From positions 1-49,393 of the forward strand of contig JACQDW010000022.1 of the NCBI GenBank assembly GCA_016200845.1: a DNA stretch of 49,393 nt, given 5' to 3'. The notes beneath the pieces are model-generated. The model ran no database searches. It worked only from the letters and a program-made list of their open reading frames with translations, and had not been told where the DNA came from. Source of the stretch: Burkholderiales bacterium. GTDB lineage: Bacteria; Pseudomonadota; Gammaproteobacteria; Burkholderiales; Burkholderiaceae_D. This document shows positions 26,001 to 33,058 of the stretch, piece by piece (the first letter of the stretch is position 1; every line of letters starts with the position of its first letter). The position numbers and the translations under genes are program-made.

Positions 26001-27286
26001 AACAATTTAATCTTGATGAATGGAGAAAAGTCCTTGGCACGGAAGCTCGGACTGAGGAAGTTTCCGCCAGCAAAGCAGCGTCGCCTGATCATCAAATGCT
26101 GTCCGGCTTTGCGCAATATTGCGAGCCAACGGTTTTTTCCTTGGTGACAGACGAGTTGATTGTCTTTGGAAAGAAATTGGAGAAGCTCGTGATCGGCGCA
26201 TCACGTCAAGCTGGATTGTGGCAGAGCAACGTCGATTCCCATCAGATTTCTGGTTTCTTGACGTGGAATGGCGTTGATGAAAAAAAGAACGCGGGACAAC
26301 TGCGGGCGCGATTAAGTCGCCTCGTCATTCCTAAATCGGCAGCATCTGATGTGGGGGATTTGTTAGAGGCAAAAAATACCACGCAGCATATTCCAAATCT
26401 GGATGTGCAAGCGGAGCATTTTGAATTGTTCGATAAAAAAATGGGACAGCTAAATTTGCTGGCAAATAACAGCAGCATAGAGCAAGGTCGCGAGTGGCAA
26501 ATTGAAAAATTGCAGTTAAAAAGCGAAGACGCGCAATTGAATGCACATGGAAAATGGACAGTCGGCCCCAAGGATAGTCATACTCAGCTCAATTATGTGT
26601 GGGATATTAATAACGTCGGAAAATTATTAGATAAATTAGGTTTTCCAGATTGGGCTCGCGCAGGAAAAGGGCAATTAGAAGGGCAAATGAATTGGAATGG
26701 TTTGCCGTTTGATTTAGATATTCCCAGCCTCAGTGGTGATTTGCAGTTAAAGCTGTCCAACGGTCAGATCTTGAAAGTGAACGCGCCGCAGTTAAAGCTA
26801 TTGAGCGTAGTGAGCATGCAAGCCCTGCGACGGAGATTGACTCTGGATTTTCGCGATATGCTTGCTGAAGGTATCGCATTCGATACGATCTTCGGTACTG
26901 CAAAAATTAAGCAAGGTGTGCTGCGTACAGATAATTTCAAAATGAGTAGCGTCAATATGGTCGCTCTGATGGAAGGGCAAGTCGATTTGCACAAAGAGAC
27001 GCAAGACGTGCATCTCGCTGTGATTCCGGAGGCTAATGCGGGTGGCGCTTCTGTCTTGCTGGGCTTGGCGGTGAACCCCGTGATAGGCTTAAGTACATTT
27101 TTGGCGCAATTATTCTTGCGTGACCCTATCAATAAAGCTGTCACCACAGAATATAAAGTGACAGGTTCTTGGGATAATCCTGTGACCACTGAAATTGAAA
27201 ATAAAGAGCGTCAACGCTTACTGGAAAAGCGCAAAGCTGAGCAAGCGAAGGCGGAATCTTCACCTCAGAAGGACAATGCTCAATAA
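23018..27286 (+). CDS. yhdP: YhdP-family AsmA-like outer-membrane lipid transport protein
   Basis: Very large (1422 residues) inner-membrane-anchored periplasmic protein. One N-terminal membrane segment (about 52-74) is followed by a repetitive beta-rich body expected to form the hydrophobic groove that carries phospholipids toward the outer membrane. This role is known for E. coli YhdP and inferred here. The opening S-Q-Q-I-G-R-P-V-K-I-A-Q-L-Q-A-S-W-Q-G-L-N-P block and the C-terminal AsmA-like region ending G-L-S-T-F-L-A-Q-L-F-L-R-D-P match the TIGR02099 family. A short charged tail follows. The start is GTG 23018; ATG 23108 or 23165 are alternatives. It heads the yhdP-nitrilase-tldD cluster. 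Confidence 0.88.
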   Translation: MNVDKFTSPEQKSGSPSRVNLGAISKFFIKMRGACIIAAFHAGYGFRKSMRLCFKLLLVLYFLSAFVFLLMRYVLLPQVTQYKPEIEQYVSQQIGRPVKIAQLQASWQGLNPLISLRNLQIQDQSGHAAFVLPELNARISWWSFLVFDLSFAHIELANARLNIKRDREGKLEVAGIPLGSNQHGGEADQLLSWVLSQHEISIRDASLVWDDQYLGNPLLELNSLQFSLRNHWHHHQFALQATPPIALSAPIDVRGSFQQSAFAPKKIQLNSWSGDLYADLRQADLLVVHRYLALPVKLEKGWGNLRSWLKLDHGRVVDFTADVRLVDVVGKFRKDLPELDMAQISGRVIASEFSPKLKSLLSRAPVETGHRLALLDFSMQTRDGLVLPETSFTESFLPAQNGQSEKVELYARSVDLHSLANFAEHLPLPADQRRLLIDVAPKGVLKDFSAHWQGSFPDVSSYQIKGQFFNLEMQPQKAQLARPKTAKLAAKAAVPAIPGFDNLSGTIDANDKGGHLTLDSSDLQLQTPSYFVDPLMPFKRLQMRAKWTLQEDNQLLFEIDDMQFQQDESKGSVQGTHRISLQGGDLGTVDLTAQVNRFDLKNINRYIPAHTPDNLRHWLSHALLDGEAQNVSLRLKGALSDFPFYVSGQRKENQQAEFIVKGDIQNGQLNFLPGVLAKDGTNPFWPVIDHIKGRFVFDRARMEILGDTAMSLGVNLSKVKAVIPDLGDHQAVLQIDGLATGALQGMLNYVAASPVEDWLGGFLHETTASGNANLNLKLILPLKALPDSKVVGQLQLNSVESRLLTDLPVISALTGRIDFNERGVSLNNLKGNVLGGVAQASGGTQRDGAIRIKLDGIASADGVRQHFKQADLTKPLSLLSGESAYQAQINVKNRLTEVIVDTNLQGFASTLPIPLNKSASEIWPARFEMIPEATTDSSEWRDQIKLHVGDKINAVYLRKKGKESNAPWTVARGVVAVNTEAVLPEQGLSLHFATKQFNLDEWRKVLGTEARTEEVSASKAASPDHQMLSGFAQYCEPTVFSLVTDELIVFGKKLEKLVIGASRQAGLWQSNVDSHQISGFLTWNGVDEKKNAGQLRARLSRLVIPKSAASDVGDLLEAKNTTQHIPNLDVQAEHFELFDKKMGQLNLLANNSSIEQGREWQIEKLQLKSEDAQLNAHGKWTVGPKDSHTQLNYVWDINNVGKLLDKLGFPDWARAGKGQLEGQMNWNGLPFDLDIPSLSGDLQLKLSNGQILKVNAPQLKLLSVVSMQALRRRLTLDFRDMLAEGIAFDTIFGTAKIKQGVLRTDNFKMSSVNMVALMEGQVDLHKETQDVHLAVIPEANAGGASVLLGLAVNPVIGLSTFLAQLFLRDPINKAVTTEYKVTGSWDNPVTTEIENKERQRLLEKRKAEQAKAESSPQKDNAQ

Positions 27287-27295
27287 GGAATAGAC

Positions 27296-28003
27296 ATGAA
27301 GATCGCAGCAATTCAAATGGTCTCTGGTGTAGACCTCGATCGCAATATGGAAGCCGCCTATCAGCTACTTTGCCAAGCCAAACAGCGGGGCGCCACGCTG
27401 GCGGCTCTGCCTGAATATTGGCCTATCATGGGACGGCGCGATGGCGACAAAGTCGTCTGCGCCGAAGAGCCTGGTAGCGGAAGATTGCAAACCTTTTTAT
27501 CGCAGACCGCACGCGAACTGGCGATGACGATAGTGGGCGGCACAATTCCACTGAAATCACAAGTTGCCGATAAAATTTACAATACTTGTCTGGTATTTGA
27601 TGCGCAAGGCCAGGCGCTGGGTCGCTATGACAAAATTCATTTATTTGGATTTCATCAAGGGCAAGAAAGCTATCAGGAATCAACTACCATCACACCCGGA
27701 GATCAGGTCGTTTGCGTGGATACGGAGGTCGGAAAAATCGGTCTGGGCATATGTTATGACTTACGCTTTCCAGAGTTGTTCCGTCAGATGGGTAATCAAT
27801 GCTATGTGTTGGCCGCAGCGCAAGGTGGGACGCATGAAAACGGTCGCCGTACGTGGGGGCACAGTATGTTGATAGACCCTTGGGGTAAGGTGTTAGAATG
27901 TCTGGATGAGGGTGCGGGGGTGATCTGCGCCGAACTTGATGTCGCCGCGATGGCGATAATACGCGACAATCTTCCTGCACTCTCGCACAGAAAATTTATT
28001 TAA
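27296..28003 (+). CDS. Carbon-nitrogen hydrolase (Nit1/YbeM-like) with an internal deletion
   Basis: Nitrilase-superfamily amidase; relatives in this position resemble Nit1, which repairs deaminated glutathione. The protein keeps the classical triad Glu40 (L-P-E-Y-W), Lys113 (Y-D-K-I-H-L-F) and Cys153 ([10 protein letters not shown]). However, at 235 residues it is about 30 short. After M165-G166 the sequence jumps directly to [12 protein letters not shown], which in relatives follows a segment containing P-x-A-F-T-x-x-T-G-x-A-H-W-E and R-A-R-A-x-E. That segment, with the second conserved glutamate (H-W-E) and a helix near the active site, is absent, while the frame stays open. It may be inactive or altered. 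It starts 9 bases after yhdP and is followed 26 bases later by tldD. Confidence 0.85.
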   Translation: MKIAAIQMVSGVDLDRNMEAAYQLLCQAKQRGATLAALPEYWPIMGRRDGDKVVCAEEPGSGRLQTFLSQTARELAMTIVGGTIPLKSQVADKIYNTCLVFDAQGQALGRYDKIHLFGFHQGQESYQESTTITPGDQVVCVDTEVGKIGLGICYDLRFPELFRQMGNQCYVLAAAQGGTHENGRRTWGHSMLIDPWGKVLECLDEGAGVICAELDVAAMAIIRDNLPALSHRKFI

Positions 28004-28029
28004 ATCATTGCACCGATAAAACCAATTCC

Positions 28030-29493
28030 ATGACCACTCTTTACGACACTCAGTTCAAACACTTGGCAACCGCAAGGGATATTCTGTTGACGCCTTTTGG
28101 TTTGGATGAAACCAAGTTAAATGCTGCGTTGAAGACCATGTTTACGCATAAGATTGATTATGCCGATCTTTATTTTCAATTCACAAAAAATGAAGCCTGG
28201 AGTTTGGAAGAGGGAATCGTCAAAACCGGTAGTTTTTCTATTGATCAGGGCGTTGGTGTGCGCGCTGTGTCGGGTGATAAAACGGCATTTTCTTATTCAG
28301 ATGAGATTTCTGAACAAGCGCTATTAGAAGCGGCTGCTGCAACCCGCACAATTGCGCGCGCGGGTGCTGGAAAAATCAAAGTCGCATCAGGCATGCAGGG
28401 AATACAAGGGCATCAATTGTATTTGCAAGACGATCCGCTTGCGTCTTTAGATGCAAATCAAAAAGTCGCTTTGTTAGAGCGTATAGAAAAAATCGCGCGG
28501 GCAAAAGATCCGCGCATCGTGCAAGTGATGGCGAGCCTGGCCGGTGAATATGATGTGATTTTGGTGGCGCGCAGTGATGGCGTGATTGCTGCCGATGTAC
28601 GTCCCTTGGTGCGTGTCTCGTTGACTGTGATTGCAGAGCAAAATGGACGCCGTGAAACCGGTTCCAGTGGTGGCGGTGGTCGTTATGATTTCTCTTATTT
28701 TAGCGATGCATTGTTAGAACTGTATGCCGATGAAGCGGTCAAGTCAGCCTTGGTGAATTTGGATGCGCGCCCAGCCCCCGCTGGCCCGATGACAGTCGTC
28801 TTGGGTTCGGGCTGGCCGGGCGTGTTGTTGCACGAAGCAATTGGTCACGGTTTAGAAGGTGACTTTAATCGTCGCGGTTCCAGCACGTTTTCTGGTCGTA
28901 TTGGAGAGCGGGTTGCTGCTAAAGGTGTGACTGTGGTCGATGATGGCACATTGCTCAATCGTCGCGGTTCGCTCAATATCGATGACGAGGGTAATCCTAC
29001 TCAATGCACGACGCTGATCGAAGACGGTATTTTGAAAGGCTATATACAAGACACGATGAATGCGCGATTGATGAAAATGCCCGTGACCGGCAATGCACGT
29101 CGTGAATCATTCGCCCACTTGCCTATGCCGCGCATGACAAACACCTATATGCTGGCGGGCGATAAAGATCCGGAAGAAATTCTGGCGTCGGTCAAAGATG
29201 GTTTGTATGCGGTGAATTTTGGTGGTGGTCAGGTCGATATTACCAATGGCAAGTTTGTGTTCTCCGCGAGTGAGGCCTACAAAATAGAAAACGGAAAAGT
29301 GACCTATCCGGTCAAAGGCGCAACCCTGATAGGCAATGGCCCTGAGGTATTGAATCGCGTCACGATGATAGGAAAAGACTTGCGTCTCGATTCTGGCGTC
29401 GGTGTCTGCGGCAAAGAAGGGCAGAGCGTGCCAGTCGGCGTTGGTCAGCCTACTTTGCGGATTGATGGTTTAGTGGTGGGTGGGACAGCCTAA
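28030..29493 (+). CDS. tldD: Metalloprotease subunit TldD
   Basis: Partner of TldE/PmbA in a cytosolic metalloprotease that degrades unfolded or modified peptides, including microcin B17 precursor and CcdA in E. coli. The 487 residues match the family. The zinc site H-E-A-I-G-H (268-273) followed by G-L-E-G-D-F-N-R-R is intact, and the conserved C-terminal [21 protein letters not shown] segment supplies the third (Cys) ligand. No tldE/pmbA lies in the window, as is common. The yhdP-nitrilase-tldD order is conserved in many proteobacteria. Confidence 0.95.
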   Translation: MTTLYDTQFKHLATARDILLTPFGLDETKLNAALKTMFTHKIDYADLYFQFTKNEAWSLEEGIVKTGSFSIDQGVGVRAVSGDKTAFSYSDEISEQALLEAAAATRTIARAGAGKIKVASGMQGIQGHQLYLQDDPLASLDANQKVALLERIEKIARAKDPRIVQVMASLAGEYDVILVARSDGVIAADVRPLVRVSLTVIAEQNGRRETGSSGGGGRYDFSYFSDALLELYADEAVKSALVNLDARPAPAGPMTVVLGSGWPGVLLHEAIGHGLEGDFNRRGSSTFSGRIGERVAAKGVTVVDDGTLLNRRGSLNIDDEGNPTQCTTLIEDGILKGYIQDTMNARLMKMPVTGNARRESFAHLPMPRMTNTYMLAGDKDPEEILASVKDGLYAVNFGGGQVDITNGKFVFSASEAYKIENGKVTYPVKGATLIGNGPEVLNRVTMIGKDLRLDSGVGVCGKEGQSVPVGVGQPTLRIDGLVVGGTA

Positions 29494-29575
29494 ACAAAAG
29501 ATCCTGCGGCTAAATTTGCAATTTCCCGTGCAATTGTTCTCAAAGCGAAGCGTTTTTCCGAACTTGTTTTGAATC

Positions 29576-29601
29576 AAGGGCTCTCTATTGAGAGCCCTTT
29601 T
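29576..29601 (+). terminator. Terminator after tldD
   Basis: Stem GGGCTCTC / GAGAGCCC with a TATT loop and four Ts, extended by AA/TT pairs. It lies about 85 bases after the tldD stop and 43 bases before the next ATG. Its position argues against any longer N-terminus for the following flavoprotein. Confidence 0.85.
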
Positions 29602-29643
29602 GCTTGCGACTACAGTATCGTTTTTCGTCTGGAGAGGTGCCGT

Positions 29644-30333
29644 ATGTCTAAGCTTGCAATCAATCAAGGAACGCCGCAATTTATTCCCTTAACGACTTAT
29701 CGATCCTATCCTGCGGAAGAGATGGAGCAGCGTGCGCGTGAATTTTATGCCGACATTGCGCGTCGTAAAACCATACGTGAATTTGCCAGCACTGCCGTGT
29801 CTCGCAAAGTTATAGAACAGTGTCTGCTCGCTGCGGGGACAGCACCTTCTGGCGCGAATCATCAGCCCTGGCATTTTGCTGTGGTCAGTGATCCTGCGAT
29901 TAAAAAGCGGATACGCGTAGAAGCAGAAATCGAAGAGCGCGAATTTTATGAGCGTCGCGCTCCGCAAGAATGGAAGGACGCACTGGCACCACTGGGCACC
30001 GATTCAAACAAACCATTTCTGGAAGAAGCACCGTATCTGATCGCCATTTTTGGACAGAAAAGCACTTTGATGGAGGATGGCACTGCGGTCAAAAATTATT
30101 ATGTGCCCGAATCGGTATCGATCGCGACAGGTTTTCTGATCGCCGCGTTGCATCACGCAGGTCTGGCAACTTTGACTCACACGCCAAGCCCTATGGGTTT
30201 TTTAAATGAATTATTGGGGCGCCCCGACAATGAGAAACCGTATATTTTGCTAGTGGTGGGACATCCTGCTGGGCATTGTATGGTGCCAAATATTCGTAAA
30301 AAGTCCTTAGAAGAGATTGCCAGTTTTCTTTGA
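29644..30333 (+). CDS. Iodotyrosine-deiodinase-like nitroreductase-family flavoprotein
   Basis: FMN enzyme of the nitroreductase fold whose best match by motif is the iodotyrosine deiodinase (IYD) subfamily. The 229 residues include R-R-K-T-I-R-E-F and [10 protein letters not shown] for FMN binding. The active-site lid carries Glu98, Tyr102 and Lys123, with the same spacing (4 and 21 residues) as the Glu/Tyr/Lys set that grips halotyrosine in animal [13 protein letters not shown] and the L-G-R-P-x-N-E-K-P segment also fit that subfamily. Substrate in this organism is unknown; halogenated or plain phenolic amino acids are guesses. ATG 29644 follows a GGAGAGG site. It sits between two terminators as a single-gene unit. 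Confidence 0.85.
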   Translation: MSKLAINQGTPQFIPLTTYRSYPAEEMEQRAREFYADIARRKTIREFASTAVSRKVIEQCLLAAGTAPSGANHQPWHFAVVSDPAIKKRIRVEAEIEEREFYERRAPQEWKDALAPLGTDSNKPFLEEAPYLIAIFGQKSTLMEDGTAVKNYYVPESVSIATGFLIAALHHAGLATLTHTPSPMGFLNELLGRPDNEKPYILLVVGHPAGHCMVPNIRKKSLEEIASFL

Positions 30334-30413
30334 TTTGAAATTGGCGGAGATTTGTGATTCATCAGGGGATTGCGAGAAATTTTGTGATATTCATAGAAAA
30401 TTCAAGAAAATAC

Positions 30414-30443
30414 TTGCCAATGCCGCGTTGATGTTGTTATAGT
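30414..30443 (+). promoter_or_regulatory. Sigma-70 promoter of the aroG leader
   Basis: TTGCCA, an 18-base spacer, then TATAGT, each five of six to the consensus. It would start transcription near 30450, about 30 bases before the leader peptide ATG and over 200 bases before aroG, leaving room for the attenuator. Confidence 0.72.
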
Positions 30444-30479
30444 CGTTCCATTCAATTTGTTTGCAGACTTGGCAGAAAC

Positions 30480-30551
30480 ATGAACTTCGCACGATTTTAC
30501 TTTCACTTTTACTTTAGCTATTCCAAACCCTCGGCGGTGGAAAAGCGGTAA
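30480..30551 (+). CDS. Phe/Tyr-rich leader peptide of aroG
   Basis: A 23-codon open frame ending in TAA. Residues 3-14 read F-A-R-F-Y-F-H-F-Y-F-S-Y: five Phe and three Tyr in twelve positions, closely resembling known phenylalanine-operon leader peptides. It sits between a good sigma-70 promoter and a rho-independent terminator, directly upstream of the aromatic pathway gene aroG. In the standard attenuation model a ribosome stalled on uncharged Phe or Tyr tRNA would favour an antiterminator. The ribosome site is weak (GGCAGA). Attenuation is inferred from sequence only. Confidence 0.75.
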   Translation: MNFARFYFHFYFSYSKPSAVEKR

Positions 30552-30608
30552 GTTCACGACTAAGTAAAATTCAGCGAAACTTGACAAAACCGATTCCAAA
30601 AAACCGCC
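30533..30608 (+). promoter_or_regulatory. Candidate antiterminator pairing in the aroG leader
   Basis: GGCGGT at 30533-30538, inside the leader frame 11 bases after the last Tyr codon, is complementary to ACCGCC at 30603-30608, the 5' arm of the terminator. The two pairings exclude each other. A ribosome stalled on the Phe/Tyr codons would leave 30533-30538 free; one reaching the stop codon would cover it. Six pairs is short. A second, bulged pairing (around 30546-30554 with 30578-30592) is also possible. Confidence 0.5.
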
Positions 30609-30628
30609 TTAGGGGCGGTTTTTTTTTG
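30598..30628 (+). terminator. Terminator (attenuator) before aroG
   Basis: Stem A6-CCGCC / GGCGG-T6 with a TTAGG loop and a run of ten Ts. It stands 45 bases upstream of the aroG ATG and 46 bases after the leader stop codon, so it must be bypassed for aroG to be expressed from the upstream promoter. Confidence 0.88.
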
Positions 30629-30673
30629 CACAAATAATTTCAGATTTAAACCTCACAAACCACGGAAAAAACT

Positions 30674-31732
30674 ATGCAACGCACTGATGATTTACGTATT
30701 CGAGAAATGAAAGAGCTTTTGCCACCTTCGCATCTCATTCGCGAATTTGCTTGTTCGGACAAAGCTTCTGAAGTGACCGCTAGCGCACGCACCGCGCTCC
30801 ATCAAATTTTGCAAGGTCAGGATGACCGCGTGATGGTGGTGATCGGCCCATGCTCCATCCATGACACCAAAGCGGCACTCGAATATGCGCGCAAATTGGC
30901 TGCGGCTAAACAACGTTTTGCCGGTGAGCTGGAAATCGTCATGCGCGTGTATTTTGAAAAACCACGCACCACCGTAGGATGGAAGGGTTTGATTAATGAT
31001 CCCTACATGGACAATAGCTTCCGCATCAATGATGGTCTGCGTATTGCTCGTGAATTGCTATTGAATATTAATGAATTGGGGCTGCCAGCGGGTACGGAAT
31101 ATCTCGATATGATTAGCCCGCAATACATCGCGGATTTGATTAGCTGGGGTGCGATTGGTGCTCGCACCACAGAGTCACAAGTCCACCGCGAATTGGCGTC
31201 TGGTTTATCTTGCCCAGTTGGTTTTAAAAACGGCACTGATGGAAATGTGAAAATTGCGGTCGATGCGATCAAAGCGTCTTCACAACCGCATCACTTTTTA
31301 TCGGTGACCAAAGGCGGACATTCAGCGATTGTTTCCACTAACGGTAATGAAGATTGTCACCTGATTTTACGCGGCGGTAAAACGCCCAATTATGATGCGG
31401 CTAGTGTTGATGCGGCAGCCAGCAGTATCCTTGCAAATGGGTTGGCAGCGCGTATCATGATCGACGCCTCCCACGCGAATAGTTCAAAAAATCCTATGAA
31501 TCAGATTCCGGTTTGCGCCGATATCGCGCAGCAAATTGCGGCGGGTGACAAACGGATTATTGGCGTCATGATCGAATCAAATCTGGTGGCGGGGCGTCAG
31601 GATTTGGTGGCGGGAAAAGAGCTGGTCTATGGACAATCTGTCACGGATGGCTGCATTGATTGGGATGACAGTGAAGCCGTCTTGGAAAGCTTGGCAAAAG
31701 CGGTGCAACAGAGACGTGCTTTGTCGGCATAA
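30674..31732 (+). CDS. aroG: 3-deoxy-7-phosphoheptulonate synthase, class I (AroG/AroF type)
   Basis: First enzyme of the shikimate pathway: condenses phosphoenolpyruvate and erythrose-4-phosphate to DAHP for Phe, Tyr and Trp synthesis. The 352 residues match the class I family, with V-V-I-G-P-C-S-I-H-D, E-K-P-R-T-T-V-G-W-K-G and the G-A-I-G-A-R-T-T-E-S-Q and D-A-S-H-A-N-S-S-K-N segments for substrate and metal. The N-terminal extension (R-T-D-D-L-R-I-R-E-M-K-E-L-L-P-P) is the part used for feedback inhibition in this class. Whether Phe, Tyr or Trp is the inhibitor cannot be read with confidence, but the Phe/Tyr-rich leader points to the first two. Confidence 0.95.
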   Translation: MQRTDDLRIREMKELLPPSHLIREFACSDKASEVTASARTALHQILQGQDDRVMVVIGPCSIHDTKAALEYARKLAAAKQRFAGELEIVMRVYFEKPRTTVGWKGLINDPYMDNSFRINDGLRIARELLLNINELGLPAGTEYLDMISPQYIADLISWGAIGARTTESQVHRELASGLSCPVGFKNGTDGNVKIAVDAIKASSQPHHFLSVTKGGHSAIVSTNGNEDCHLILRGGKTPNYDAASVDAAASSILANGLAARIMIDASHANSSKNPMNQIPVCADIAQQIAAGDKRIIGVMIESNLVAGRQDLVAGKELVYGQSVTDGCIDWDDSEAVLESLAKAVQQRRALSA

Positions 31733-31760
31733 AAAATAGAGGGACTTCCCTCTATTTTTT
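31731..31760 (+). terminator. Bidirectional terminator between aroG and the aspartic protease gene
   Basis: AAAAAATAGAGGGA pairs with TCCCTCTATTTTTT around a very tight centre (effective loop ACTT). It overlaps the aroG stop codon and the stop codon of the convergent gene (31752), so both genes end inside their shared terminator. Confidence 0.88.
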
Positions 31761-32435
31761 TGTCAGTACCATGCGGTCACCGTCTTTGCTCATGCTGAGG
31801 CGCTTTAAGAAAGAATTGCCTAAGAGAGTGACTGGTAAAGGACCTTCGTGCACGGAAGCTTGTACTTGAAATACCTCGATGTCGCCGACCTTCACTGAGT
31901 CGAGTTGTATGAGATAAGTCGGCACGATGCCATTGGCGGTGTTGCTATAGCTGAGTCGGCCCTTTTTGTAATCCAAGCCCATGCGTTGTGCTTCATTGGC
32001 TGGGATGGCGACAAAGCTGGCACCGGTGTCTATCATGGCGCGGGTTTGACTGCCGCCGTTGATTTGTAGCTGCGTGAAGAAATGTCCCATTTCACTGGCG
32101 TTAAGCGTGACGCTGGGATTTTTGCTATTGGCGCTGGGGGCTAGCGCGGCTTGGCCAAGATAGAGCACCTGCTTTTTTCCACTCACTTCTATTGTCGCGC
32201 TACTGTGATCTAATGCGGTGAGTTTGGTATCGGGTGTCATCGCACTGCCGATGGCAAATGCTTTGGGCGCTTTGCCATCGATGATGAACAAGGCTTTTTC
32301 GCTACTGAGTGAAACCAATTTGATGTCAGCGGCATGTGCAACACCGGAGAAACTGAGCGTCAGGCAAGCTGACAATTGAATTGCAAGGAGAATTTTCTCC
32401 ACGATATTCAATATGTCTCGCTTGCTTTGGCTCAT
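31752..32435 (-). CDS. Periplasmic retropepsin-like aspartic protease (TIGR02281 type)
   Basis: Retroviral-type aspartic protease domain in a secreted protein. ATG 32435 gives 227 residues with a signal peptide (hydrophobic segment about 15-31, cleavage after A-H-A at 35). The catalytic motif is A-M-I-D-T-G-A-S-F (Asp136), followed by Y-K-K-G-R-L-S-Y-S-N-T-A-N-G and L-L-G-N-S-F-L-K-R-L near the C-terminus, as in the clan AA family; such enzymes act as dimers. Substrate unknown. It follows yajQ by 5 bases and is probably cotranscribed. An in-frame TTG overlapping the yajQ stop is a less likely start. Confidence 0.85.
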   Translation of the reverse strand: MSQSKRDILNIVEKILLAIQLSACLTLSFSGVAHAADIKLVSLSSEKALFIIDGKAPKAFAIGSAMTPDTKLTALDHSSATIEVSGKKQVLYLGQAALAPSANSKNPSVTLNASEMGHFFTQLQINGGSQTRAMIDTGASFVAIPANEAQRMGLDYKKGRLSYSNTANGIVPTYLIQLDSVKVGDIEVFQVQASVHEGPLPVTLLGNSFLKRLSMSKDGDRMVLTKK

Positions 32436-32440
32436 TATGA

Positions 32441-32932
32441 TCAATCGCGGAAGTTATTAAACTCCAGAGGTAAGTCTTTGATTTCTTTGCGCAGCAAGGC
32501 CATTGCCGACTGCAAGTCATCGCGCTTGGCTCCCGTCACGCGCACTGAATCGCCTTGTATGCTGGCTTGCACTTTCATTTTGCTATCTTTGATCGCCTTG
32601 ACGATTTTTTTTGCGTCTTCGGTCTGGATACCGTTCTTCACTTTTAAGACTTGTTTGACTTTGTCGCCGCCGATTTTTTCAACGTCGCCCTTGTCCAGAA
32701 AGCGAACGTCGACACTGCGTTTTCCTAAAGTCTGGGTGACTTCGACCATGATTTGGTCGAGGTGAAATTCAGAGTCGCCAAATAAAATAATCTCGCGCTC
32801 TTTGTCTTTTAATTCTACTTTGGCACTGGTTCCTTTTAAGTCGAAGCGATTGGTGACAACTTTGTTCACCTGGTTAATCGCGTTCTTGACTTCTTCCATA
32901 TTGGCTTCAGAAACGGTATCGAATGAGGGCAT
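32441..32932 (-). CDS. yajQ: YajQ-family nucleotide-binding protein
   Basis: The 163 residues match YajQ over the whole length: M-P-S-F-D-T-V-S-E, then [10 protein letters not shown]-x-x-R-F-D-L-K-G-T, and the C-terminal [12 protein letters not shown]-x-A-M-A-L-L-R. The family has two ferredoxin-like halves. A Xanthomonas member binds cyclic di-GMP and acts with a transcription factor; whether this one does is unknown. Divergent from murB. Confidence 0.95.
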   Translation of the reverse strand: MPSFDTVSEANMEEVKNAINQVNKVVTNRFDLKGTSAKVELKDKEREIILFGDSEFHLDQIMVEVTQTLGKRSVDVRFLDKGDVEKIGGDKVKQVLKVKNGIQTEDAKKIVKAIKDSKMKVQASIQGDSVRVTGAKRDDLQSAMALLRKEIKDLPLEFNNFRD

Positions 32933-33043
32933 GGGATTTCCTGTTGGTTTGCTTGTTTGTTGTGAGAGATGAATTCGCGCTATTTTAACAAAAACTTGCG
33001 CTCACTTTATAGGCAAAATGCCTAAAGTTGATCGCTTCGCGAC

Positions 33044-33049
33044 TATAAT
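33044..33049 (+). promoter_or_regulatory. Perfect -10 box just upstream of murB
   Basis: TATAAT ends nine bases before the murB ATG (33059). A transcript starting at the usual distance would have almost no 5' untranslated region, and no ribosome site is visible. A good -35 box at 17 bases is not evident. Confidence 0.55.
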
Positions 33050-33058
33050 TCTGTCCTT

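Noticed and set aside
27296-28003. Nitrilase as a frameshifted pseudogene
   Set aside because: The frame is open from start to family C-terminus and the triad is intact; the defect is an in-frame gap, so it is listed as a CDS with a deletion.
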